Below, piece by piece: positions 1 to 8,553 of a DNA stretch of 8,693 bases. Source of the DNA: Alphaproteobacteria bacterium (lineage in GTDB: Bacteria; Pseudomonadota; Alphaproteobacteria; Rhizobiales; Aestuariivirgaceae); NCBI GenBank assembly GCA_026400595.1, contig JAPLOT010000206.1:1-8693 (forward strand), written 5' to 3'. The notes below the pieces were generated by a model. The model saw only the letters and a list, made by a program, of their open reading frames with translations, did not search any database and had not been told where the DNA came from. How positions within the stretch are numbered: position 1 is the stretch's first letter; the number at the start of each line of letters is the position of its first letter. A program made the translations under genes and the position numbers.

Positions 1-819
1 GCGGCGGTACAGGTCGTTGAGATCGGAGGTCGCAAAGCGGCCGCCGTCGAGCGGAACCAGCGGACGCAGCTCCGGCGGAATGACCGGAACCTGTGTCAGG
101 ATCATCCATTCCGGGCGGTTACCGGACTCGAGGAAGCTCTCGACCAGCTTGAGGCGCTTGGCGATCTTCTTCGGCTTCAGCTCGCCGGTGGCGGTGCGCA
201 GCTCCTCGCGCAACTGTTCGCGCAGCTGTTCGAGATTGATCGACATGAGGATCTCGCGGATGGCCTCGGCGCCGATGGAAGCCGTGAAGGCGTCCTCGCC
301 GTAGTCCTCCTGGGCCTTCATGTACTCGCTCTCGGTCAGCATCTGGTGCTGCTTCATCGGCGTGAGCCCGGGCTCGAGCACGATGTAGTTCTCGAAGTAC
401 AGAACGCGCTCCACATCCTTCAGCGTCATGTCGAGCAGCGCCGAGATGCGGCTGGGCAGCGACTTGAGGAACCAGATGTGGGCGACGGGTGCCGCCAGCT
501 CGATGTGGCCCATGCGCTCGCGCCGGACCTTGGAAAGGGTCACTTCCACGCCGCACTTCTCGCAGATGATACCCTTGTACTTCATCCGCTTGTACTTGCC
601 GCAAAGGCACTCGTAGTCCTTCACCGGCCCGAAGATGCGGGCGCAGAACAGCCCGTCGCGCTCCGGCTTGAAGGTGCGGGAGTTGATCGTCTCCGGCGTC
701 TTGATCTCGCCGAAGGACCACGAGAGGATCTTCTCGGGGCTGGCGATCGAGATGCGGATCTGATCGAAGGTCGGAACCGGGGTTGCCGGGTTGAAGACGT
801 TCATGACCTCTTGGTTCAT
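1..819 (-). CDS. rpoC: RNA polymerase beta' subunit, N-terminal part (cut by left edge)
   Basis: This is the first 273 codons of the largest subunit of the core RNA polymerase; the remaining ~1100 or more residues, including the catalytic NADFDGD loop, lie beyond base 1. The protein starts MNQEVMNVFNPATPVPTFDQ, which is the usual alphaproteobacterial RpoC start. The N-terminal zinc-binding domain of the clamp is complete: Cys71, Cys73, Cys86 and Cys89 in the pattern CLCGKYK...CEKC. It is followed by RRERMGHIELAAPVAHIWF (about 99-117) and the conserved VPLDGGRFATSDLNDLYRR just before the edge. The ATG is preceded by a good Shine-Dalgarno, AAGGAG at 830-835, 10 nt upstream. The gene follows rpoB after 97 nt with no terminator-like U-run between them, so the two are very probably co-transcribed. 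No frameshift or missing key residue is visible in the part present. Confidence 0.98.
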   Translation of the reverse strand, partial: MNQEVMNVFNPATPVPTFDQIRISIASPEKILSWSFGEIKTPETINSRTFKPERDGLFCARIFGPVKDYECLCGKYKRMKYKGIICEKCGVEVTLSKVRRERMGHIELAAPVAHIWFLKSLPSRISALLDMTLKDVERVLYFENYIVLEPGLTPMKQHQMLTESEYMKAQEDYGEDAFTASIGAEAIREILMSINLEQLREQLREELRTATGELKPKKIAKRLKLVESFLESGNRPEWMILTQVPVIPPELRPLVPLDGGRFATSDLNDLYRR

Positions 820-885
820 CGGTCACTTGCTCCTTTTCGCGGGACTGCCGCTGCGCATTGAGACGTTCGGGACTCGAAACTTGCG

Positions 886-912
886 GGACGGCGGGGCAAG
901 GCCCCGCCGCCC
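886..912 (-). other. GC-rich 12-bp hairpin in the rpoB–rpoC spacer
   Basis: Just 4 nt after the rpoB stop codon the transcript can fold into a 12-bp stem (arms 886-897 and 901-912) with one G-U pair and a 3-nt loop. The core GGCGGGGC/GCCCCGCC is perfect. No U-run follows on the transcript, so it does not look like an intrinsic terminator. It could be an mRNA processing or stability element between the two polymerase genes; this role is inferred. Confidence 0.6.
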
Positions 913-916
913 TTGA

Positions 917-5014
<4,098 letters not shown>

Positions 5015-5066
5015 GTGGGTTCCTTGCGGTTCAGGTACGCGGATGTCTTTACAAGCAGTATCGACA

Positions 5067-5103
5067 GCTTGCCGGGCCCCTCTTTTTCAGGGATCAGGCA
5101 AGC
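5067..5103 (-). other. Second stem-loop in the rplL–rpoB spacer
   Basis: The transcript can form a perfect 7-bp stem GCUUGCC/GGCAAGC (arms 5097-5103 and 5067-5073). Its interior can form a second small stem, CCCU/AGGG, around a GAAAAAG loop. It ends about 50 nt before the rpoB start codon. No U-run follows. In E. coli the same spacer holds an attenuator and an RNase III site that set the ribosomal protein to polymerase ratio; a similar role here is inferred from position only. Confidence 0.5.
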
Positions 5104-5130
5104 CGCCGCTCAACTCCACTCACAATGTCC

Positions 5131-5160
5131 GGCAGCGCATCCCTGGCGGAACGCGCTGCC
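5131..5160 (-). other. First stem-loop in the rplL–rpoB spacer
   Basis: Ten nucleotides after the rplL stop codon there is a 13-bp stem with a GCCA loop: a perfect 8-bp base GGCAGCGC/GCGCUGCC (arms 5153-5160 and 5131-5138) extended by five more pairs, two of them G-U. The transcript continues GGACAUUGUG, so there is no terminator U-run. It is a candidate attenuator or processing site, or simply a stabiliser of the upstream ribosomal protein mRNA. Confidence 0.6.
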
Positions 5161-5170
5161 GCTTCGATCG

Positions 5171-5548
5171 TTACTTCAGCTCGACCTTGGCGCCAGCCGC
5201 CTCGAGCTTCTTCTTCATCGCTTCGGAATCCGCCTTGTTGACGCCTTCCTTCACGGTCTTGGGAGCGCCCTCGACCAGGTCCTTGGCTTCCTTGAGGCCA
5301 AGGCCGGTGATGGCACGGACTTCCTTGATCACTTCGATCTTCTTGTCGCCAGCGGCGGTGAGGACGACCGTGAACTCGGTCTTTTCCTCGGCCGGAGCGG
5401 CAGCGGCACCACCACCGCCAGCGGCGGCAACGGCAACCGGAGCGGCGGCGGAAACGCCCCACTTCTCTTCAAGCATCTTCGAGAGCTCGGCGGCTTCGAG
5501 AACCGTGAGGCTCGAGAGGTCTTCAACGATCTTGCTGAGATCAGCCAT
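5171..5548 (-). CDS. rplL: 50S ribosomal protein L7/L12
   Basis: A 125-residue L7/L12, of normal length. It forms dimers that sit on L10 to make the flexible ribosomal stalk, which recruits and activates translational GTPases such as EF-Tu and EF-G. The three expected parts are visible: an N-terminal dimerisation and L10-binding domain (about 1-32, LSKIVEDLSSLTVLEAAELS), an Ala/Gly/Pro-rich hinge (about 33-54, with GGGG at 44-47), and a globular C-terminal domain (about 55-125) with the factor-binding surface KKIEVIKEVRAITGLGLKEA then KDLVEG. The ATG at 5548 has only a weak purine-rich stretch upstream (GAGAAGA). It lies 52 nt after rplJ, and in this operon type the two are usually translationally linked. 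The downstream spacer to rpoB holds two stem-loops. Confidence 0.98.
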   Translation of the reverse strand: MADLSKIVEDLSSLTVLEAAELSKMLEEKWGVSAAAPVAVAAAGGGGAAAAPAEEKTEFTVVLTAAGDKKIEVIKEVRAITGLGLKEAKDLVEGAPKTVKEGVNKADSEAMKKKLEAAGAKVELK

Positions 5549-5600
5549 TTTGTCTTCTCACTTTCAGTCGGTTTGGTTTGTACAACTACGGGGTCTGCCG

Positions 5601-6119
5601 TCAGGCAGCCTGGTCTTTCGTGGCATAGGCGTTGATCACGCGGGCGATCTGGCCTCCGGGAGCCGCCAGCACACCAGCAATCCTGGTGGCCGGAGCCTGG
5701 AGAAGGCCGACGATCTTGCCCCTGAGCTCATCGAGCGAGGGCAGTTCCGCGAGTGCCTTGACTGCATTGGCGTCCAGCACGGTCTTGCCGAGCGCACCGC
5801 CGAGGACGACGAATTTCTCGTTCCCCTTGGCGAAGGCTGCGGCGACCTTGGGGGCCGCCATGGGATCGTCGGCATAAGCCAACATGGTCGGACCCACGAA
5901 GAGGTCCTTGATCCCGGTTGCGTCAGTGCCGTCCAGAGCAAGCTTAGCGAGACGGTTCTTGGCGACTTTCACGGTCGCCCCCGCCTGGGCCATCTTGTTA
6001 CGCAGGTCGAGGACCTGGTTGGCAGTGAGGCCCTTGTTGTGGGCCACAACGATCACACCGGTGGACTTGAACACCTGGTTGAGCGTTGCGACGAGCTCTG
6101 TCTTTTCAGCTCTTTCCAC
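5601..6119 (-). CDS. rplJ: 50S ribosomal protein L10
   Basis: A 172-residue L10 protein. L10 binds 23S rRNA next to L11 and carries L7/L12 dimers on its C-terminal helix; in studied bacteria the L10–L12 complex also represses its own mRNA. The N-terminal rRNA-binding domain shows GATVKVAKNRLAKLAL (47-62), and the C-terminal part shows LPSLDELRGKIVGLLQAPAT (126-145) followed by an Ala-rich tail (ATKDQAA) that fits the L12-binding helix. The start is a GTG at 6117-6119, giving MERAEKTELV; this N-terminus is the conserved alphaproteobacterial one and the GTG is preceded by a strong Shine-Dalgarno (6125-6131), so no other start is likely. The gene follows a 342-nt structured leader and is 52 nt before rplL. 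Confidence 0.98.
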   Translation of the reverse strand: MERAEKTELVATLNQVFKSTGVIVVAHNKGLTANQVLDLRNKMAQAGATVKVAKNRLAKLALDGTDATGIKDLFVGPTMLAYADDPMAAPKVAAAFAKGNEKFVVLGGALGKTVLDANAVKALAELPSLDELRGKIVGLLQAPATRIAGVLAAPGGQIARVINAYATKDQAA

Positions 6120-6124
6120 TTGCT

Positions 6125-6131
6125 CTCTCCT
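6125..6131 (-). promoter_or_regulatory. Ribosome binding site of rplJ (decides GTG start)
   Basis: AGGAGAG lies 5 nt before the GTG start codon (AGGAGAGAGCAAGTG). It is a near-consensus Shine-Dalgarno and supports the GTG. The first six bases can pair perfectly with UCUCCU at 6198-6203 in the leader, so its access could depend on how the leader folds. Confidence 0.85.
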
Positions 6132-6193
6132 AAATGACGCGCCACCCGGAGGCGGACACGCCGTTGGACCAACCGCTCGACGTCACCGGCACG

Positions 6194-6227
6194 AGGCAGG
6201 AGACGCTTTTGCGGCGCTCACTTGCCT
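6194..6227 (-). other. Leader stem-loop E carrying an anti-Shine-Dalgarno sequence
   Basis: The arms AGGCA (6223-6227) and UGCCU (6194-6198) close a stem whose inner part pairs GAGCGC with GCG-U-CUC around a CGCAAAA loop, with a bulged U. Its 3' arm contains UCUCCU (6198-6203), which is also the exact complement of the rplJ Shine-Dalgarno core AGGAGA about 70 nt downstream. The element can therefore be drawn either as a local hairpin or as a pairing that hides the ribosome binding site. Confidence 0.5.
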
Positions 6228-6231
6228 GTCC

Positions 6232-6260
6232 CCTCCGGTGTCCTTGCGGGCCCCCGGAGG
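6232..6260 (-). other. Leader stem-loop D, 7-bp CCUCCGG/CCGGAGG stem
   Basis: A perfect 7-bp stem with arms at 6254-6260 and 6232-6238; the 15-nt loop contains CC-GCAA-GG, a small GNRA-capped stem. The same CCUCCGG heptamer occurs again at 6146-6152, close to the rplJ ribosome binding site, so the 3' arm CCGGAGG has two possible partners. Confidence 0.55.
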
Positions 6261-6282
6261 TCTTGAGTTCAAACCGACTTTG

Positions 6283-6304
6283 GGATCCCCCTATGTGGGG
6301 ATCC
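6283..6304 (-). repeat. Leader stem-loop C, inverted repeat GGATCCCC/GGGGATCC
   Basis: A perfect 8-bp inverted repeat (6283-6290 and 6297-6304) with a 6-nt spacer. As RNA it is a short stable hairpin in the middle of the rplJ leader. No U-run follows. Being symmetric DNA it could also be a protein-binding site, but nothing in the sequence favours that. Confidence 0.6.
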
Positions 6305-6329
6305 GAATTCCGTTTTGACACCCATCTCA

Positions 6330-6371
6330 TGCAGGCTGGCGGATTAAGCGGGGATTTCCCCCGCGCCTGCA
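6330..6371 (-). other. Leader stem-loop B, two stacked helices with an 11-nt bulge
   Basis: An outer 7-bp helix UGCAGGC/GCCUGCA (6365-6371 and 6330-6336) leads without a gap on its 5' side into an inner 6-bp helix GCGGGG/CCCCGC (6359-6364 and 6348-6353) with a GAAAU loop. On the 3' side 11 nt (UUAAUCCGCCA) are left unpaired. Two helices joined by a one-sided internal loop are the kind of shape that RNA-binding ribosomal proteins recognise, which makes this a reasonable candidate for the repressor site; that is inference. Confidence 0.5.
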
Positions 6372-6382
6372 ATCTCGGACAG

Positions 6383-6412
6383 GTAATCCAGAGTCTTGAG
6401 AACCCTGGTCAA
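6383..6412 (-). promoter_or_regulatory. Possible weak promoter for rplJL
   Basis: A TTGACC box (6407-6412) is followed at 17-18 nt spacing by GGATTA/GATTAC (6383-6389). The -35 is good for an alphaproteobacterium, while the -10 matches TATAAT in only three positions. E. coli has a promoter in this same gap between rplA and rplJ. The match is weak and could be chance. Confidence 0.22.
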
Positions 6413-6445
6413 CCATTTGAGGAATCTTGCGATTTCCTCAAATGG
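6413..6445 (-). repeat. Leader stem-loop A, 12-bp inverted repeat after rplA
   Basis: Arms CCATTTGAGGAA (6413-6424) and TTCCTCAAATGG (6434-6445) are perfect 12-bp complements with a 9-nt loop. As RNA it can also fold as 10 bp, one bulged A, then AAUC/GAUU closed by a GCAA tetraloop, giving 14 bp in all. It begins 16 nt after the rplA stop. The transcript continues UUGACCAGG, without a U-run, so a classical terminator is unlikely; an mRNA 3'-end stabiliser, processing site or partial attenuator is possible. Confidence 0.7.
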
Positions 6446-6461
6446 AAAGGCGTATTCCCGA

Positions 6462-7154
6462 TCAGGCCGAGGCCGTCAGCGAGGCCGGGTCGAGCTTGAG
6501 GCCCGGACCCATGCTGGAAGAAATGGACACTTTTTTGACATAGGTGCCCTTGGCCGCCGGCGGCTTGGCCTTGACCACCGCGTCGACAAAGGCGCGGATG
6601 TTCTGGCTGATCTGCTCCGGCGAGAAGCTGGCCTTGCCGATGCCGGCCTGGACGATGCCCGCCTTCTCGACGCGGAACTCCACCGCACCGCCCTTGGCGG
6701 CCTTGACCGCGCCGGCGATGTCCATGGTCACCGTGCCGACCTTCGGGTTCGGCATCATGCCGCGCGGACCCAGCACCTTGCCCAGGCGGCCGACGAGGCC
6801 CATCATGTCCGGGGTGGCGATGCAGCGGTCGAAGTCGATCGTGCCCTTGTTGACGATCTCGAAGAGCTCCTCGGCACCGACGACGTCGGCGCCGGCCTTC
6901 TTGGCCTCTTCGGCCTTGGCGCCCTTGGCGAAAACGCCGACGCGGACCGTGCGGCCCGTGCCGTTCGGCAGGTTCACCACACCGCGCACCATCTGGTCGG
7001 AATGGCGCGGATCGACGCCGAGGTTCATGGCGACCTCGATCGTCTCGTTGAACTTGGCATTGGCGCGTTCCTTCACCAGCTTCACCGCCTCATCGAGGCT
7101 GTAGAACTTGGCGCGGTCGATGCCCTGAATGTTCTTTTCAATGCGCTTGGCCAT
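6462..7154 (-). CDS. rplA: 50S ribosomal protein L1
   Basis: A 230-residue L1, of normal length. L1 forms the mobile stalk that handles deacylated tRNA at the ribosomal exit site, and in studied bacteria it represses translation of the rplKA mRNA. The family signature LGKVLGPRGMMPNPKVGT is at 124-141, and the conserved N-terminal FNETIEVAMNLGVDPRHSDQ is at 35-54. The start at 7154 (MAKRIEKNIQ) is chosen because it matches the family N-terminus and has GGAG at 7162-7165 upstream; the frame stays open a further 27 codons to an ATG at 7235, but that extension would overlap rplK and has no family support. Only 4 nt separate it from the rplK stop, and its Shine-Dalgarno lies inside the rplK end, so translational coupling is very likely. 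Confidence 0.98.
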   Translation of the reverse strand: MAKRIEKNIQGIDRAKFYSLDEAVKLVKERANAKFNETIEVAMNLGVDPRHSDQMVRGVVNLPNGTGRTVRVGVFAKGAKAEEAKKAGADVVGAEELFEIVNKGTIDFDRCIATPDMMGLVGRLGKVLGPRGMMPNPKVGTVTMDIAGAVKAAKGGAVEFRVEKAGIVQAGIGKASFSPEQISQNIRAFVDAVVKAKPPAAKGTYVKKVSISSSMGPGLKLDPASLTASA

Positions 7155-7158
7155 CGTC

Positions 7159-7590
7159 TTACTCCACCACCTGCAGACCCATGGACCGTGCCGAGCCCGC
7201 GATTTCCTTTGCGGCGGCGTCCAGGTCGCGGGCATTCATGCCCTTGAGTTTCTGTTCCGCGATCTCGCGGCACTGGGCCATGGTGACCTTGCCGACGAAT
7301 GCGCCCTTGCCCGGCTCCTTCGAACCCGACTTGATGTTGGCGAACTTCTTCAGATAGTACGACGCGGGCGCCGACTTCATCTCGAAGGTGAAGGACTTGT
7401 CCTGGTAGGCGGTGATCACCACCGGAACCGGCGTGCCGGGTTCCATCTTCTGCGTGGCCGCGTTGAAGGCCTTGCAGAATTCCATGATGTTCAGGCCGCG
7501 CTGACCGAGCGCGGGTCCGATCGGCGGAGACGGGTTTGCCTGTCCCGCCGGCACTTGCAGCTTTACGTAGCCGACGACTTTCTTAGCCAT
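7159..7590 (-). CDS. rplK: 50S ribosomal protein L11
   Basis: A 143-residue L11, the usual length. It binds the 23S rRNA GTPase-associated centre next to L10, and is needed in E. coli for RelA to sense uncharged tRNA. The N-terminal domain has the conserved proline-rich segment PSPPIGPALGQRGLNIMEFC (20-39). The C-terminal rRNA-binding domain shows KLKGMNARDLDAAAKEIAGS (114-133) followed by ARSMGL. The ATG at 7588-7590 has the purine-rich GAGGGAAA at 7596-7603. Upstream, in the 75-nt gap to nusG, sit a candidate L1-binding structure and a short hairpin touching the Shine-Dalgarno. The gene is followed after 4 nt by rplA. No unusual residues were noted. Confidence 0.98.
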   Translation of the reverse strand: MAKKVVGYVKLQVPAGQANPSPPIGPALGQRGLNIMEFCKAFNAATQKMEPGTPVPVVITAYQDKSFTFEMKSAPASYYLKKFANIKSGSKEPGKGAFVGKVTMAQCREIAEQKLKGMNARDLDAAAKEIAGSARSMGLQVVE

Positions 7591-7603
7591 CTATGTTTCC
7601 CTC

Positions 7604-7619
7604 GCCGGATGGTTCCGGC
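7604..7619 (-). other. 6-bp hairpin next to the rplK ribosome binding site
   Basis: GCCGGA-ACCA-UCCGGC is a perfect 6-bp stem with a 4-nt loop, and its 3' arm ends directly at the GAGGGAAA Shine-Dalgarno of rplK (7596-7603). This placement could influence ribosome access. The stem is short and the DNA is GC-rich, so chance is possible. Confidence 0.5.
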
Positions 7620-7630
7620 CGTTTGAGGTT

Positions 7631-7655
7631 AGTGGTCCGGCGCAAGCCTCCCACC
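7631..7655 (-). promoter_or_regulatory. Candidate L1 operator in the rplK leader
   Basis: The transcript shortly after nusG can fold as GGUGG/CCACU (7651-7655 with 7631-7635), an asymmetric internal loop of GA against GGA, then GGC/GCC closed by UUGC. L1 sites in 23S rRNA and in L11-operon mRNAs are two short helices separated by an asymmetric loop, and lie upstream of or at rplK, so shape and place fit. The helices are short and I could not compare sequences, so this stays tentative. Confidence 0.35.
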
Positions 7656-7665
7656 GTTGAGCGGT

Positions 7666-8199
7666 TCAGCGGATCTTCTCCACCTGGCCGTATTCGAGTT
7701 CGACCGGCGTGGGCCGGCCGAAGATGGACACGGCCACCTTGAGCCGCGACCGTTCTTCATCCACTTCCTCCACCTGGCCGGAGAAGGACGCGAAAGGACC
7801 ATCGGCGACGCGAACCTGCTCGCCGATTTCGAAGGTGATGGAGGACTTCGGGCGCTCGACGCCCTCGGCAACCTGGTTGAGGATCCGGGCCGCCTCGGCA
7901 TCGGTGATCGGGATCGGCTTGTTGTCCGATCCGAGGAACCCTGTCACCTTCGGTGTATTCTTGATGAGATGGAAGGCCTGATCGGTCAGTTCCATTTTCA
8001 CGAGCACGTATCCCGGGAAGAAGCGCCGCTCGCTCTTGATCTTGCGCCCGCGGCGGACCTCGATCACTTCCTCGGTCGGCACCAGAACCTGCTCAAAGAG
8101 ATCCCCCAGCCCCTTCTGGACTGACTGCTCCTTGATGGATTCCGCCACCTTTTTCTCGAAGTTCGAGTAGGCGTGAACGATGTACCAGCGTTTCGTCAT
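7666..8199 (-). CDS. nusG: Transcription termination/antitermination factor NusG
   Basis: A 177-residue NusG, close to the E. coli length (181). It binds the beta' clamp helices of elongating RNA polymerase through its N-terminal domain and contacts Rho or ribosomal protein S10 through its C-terminal KOW domain. The NGN domain covers about 1-110, starting KRWYIVHAYSNFEKKVAESI, with the conserved RRFFPGYVLVKM at 58-69. The KOW domain covers about 125-176, with VRVADGPFASFSGQVEEVD at 129-147 and FGRPTPVELEYGQVEKI at 160-176. The ATG at 8197-8199 gives the family-typical MTKRWY start; its Shine-Dalgarno is weak (AGGUC at 8204-8208). The gene follows secE after 19 nt, the classic secE–nusG pair, and precedes rplK by 75 nt. 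Confidence 0.98.
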   Translation of the reverse strand: MTKRWYIVHAYSNFEKKVAESIKEQSVQKGLGDLFEQVLVPTEEVIEVRRGRKIKSERRFFPGYVLVKMELTDQAFHLIKNTPKVTGFLGSDNKPIPITDAEAARILNQVAEGVERPKSSITFEIGEQVRVADGPFASFSGQVEEVDEERSRLKVAVSIFGRPTPVELEYGQVEKIR

Positions 8200-8218
8200 A
8201 TGAGACCTGCGTCCGCCC

Positions 8219-8410
8219 TTAGAGTCCGAGAATCGCGTTCACGCCATAGTGAAGGATCGAATCCACCAAGAAGAAGAACACCGAGGCCAGCGCCACCATG
8301 ATCAGTACCATGACGGTCGAGATCATCGTCTCGCGACGCGTGGGCCAGGTCACCTTCGAGGTTTCCTCGCGAACTTCGCGTGCAAATTCCAGCGGGTTGA
8401 TCTTGGCCAC
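8219..8410 (-). CDS. secE: Preprotein translocase subunit SecE
   Basis: A 63-residue SecE, the short single-span type found in alphaproteobacteria and many other bacteria, unlike the three-span E. coli form (127 residues). SecE clamps the two halves of the SecY channel in the inner membrane and is essential for protein export. An amphipathic cytosolic helix (about 6-18) leads into the conserved hinge KVTWPTRRE (19-27), then one hydrophobic membrane span (about 29-50, MISTVMVLIMVALASVFFFL). The start codon is GTG (8408-8410, MAKINPLEF), chosen because the protein begins there with a family-like sequence and AGGAAGA lies upstream. It begins only 17 nt after the CCA end of tRNA-Trp, so it must share a transcript with the tRNA or use a promoter inside or upstream of it. 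Confidence 0.95.
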   Translation of the reverse strand: MAKINPLEFAREVREETSKVTWPTRRETMISTVMVLIMVALASVFFFLVDSILHYGVNAILGL

Positions 8411-8414
8411 GTCT

Positions 8415-8421
8415 TCTTCCT
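8415..8421 (-). promoter_or_regulatory. Ribosome binding site of secE (supports GTG start)
   Basis: In the 17-nt gap between the tRNA and secE the transcript reads GUUAACAGGAAGAAGACGUG. The AGGAAGA stretch is a reasonable Shine-Dalgarno 4 nt before the GTG start and begins only 6 nt after the tRNA CCA end. Confidence 0.7.
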
Positions 8422-8427
8422 GTTAAC

Positions 8428-8503
<76 letters not shown>

Positions 8504-8508
8504 AGTTC

Positions 8509-8543
8509 GGCGGCGCGGCCCCCCATATGGGCGCCGCGCCACC
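8509..8543 (-). terminator. GC-rich hairpin between tuf and tRNA-Trp (possible terminator or processing site)
   Basis: Ten nucleotides after the tuf stop codon the transcript can form an 11-bp stem (arms 8533-8543 and 8509-8519, one G-U pair) with a further palindrome CCCATATGGG (8522-8531) inside the loop. It is a very stable structure at the end of tuf. No U-run follows; the tRNA starts 5 nt later. It may cause some Rho-independent pausing or guide tRNA 5' processing from a tuf read-through transcript. Confidence 0.45.
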
Positions 8544-8553
8544 GCTTGTCTAC

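Larger units (their letters stand above)
6120..6461 (-). promoter_or_regulatory. Structured leader of rplJL (candidate L10 autoregulatory leader)
   Basis: This 342-nt stretch between rplA and rplJ has no convincing gene. On the transcribed strand it holds at least five stem-loops in a row: 6413-6445, 6330-6371, 6283-6304, 6232-6260 and 6194-6227. In E. coli the L10–L12 complex binds a folded leader upstream of rplJ and represses translation from a distance; a long structured leader in the same place fits that role. Which stem-loop, if any, is the L10 site cannot be told by eye, and I saw no clear kink-turn. The region may also contain a promoter for rplJL. Confidence 0.55.

Noticed and set aside
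5033..5066. GATACT upstream of rpoB as a -10 box
   Set aside because: No acceptable -35 lies 16-18 nt upstream; the position reads AAAGAG. A separate rpoB promoter is not supported.
6275..6290. TCCCAAAGTC in the rplJ leader resembles a short stretch of 23S rRNA
   Set aside because: From memory the matching 23S stretch lies outside the L10-binding helix, and a 10-nt match can easily be chance. No mimicry claim is made.
6130..6461. Short open frames on both strands in the rplA–rplJ gap
   Set aside because: Their translations are low-complexity and unrelated to known families, they lack ribosome binding sites, and they run through the stem-loops.
6529..6544. TTTTTTGACATAGG on the plus strand looks like a -35 element with a T-run
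   Set aside because: It is antisense to the codons for TYVKKVS in rplA and no -10 box or downstream plus-strand gene was seen.
7155..7235. A longer L1 protein starting at 7235
   Set aside because: The extra 27 residues overlap rplK in another frame and do not resemble any L1 N-terminus. The MAKRIEK start at 7154 matches the family.
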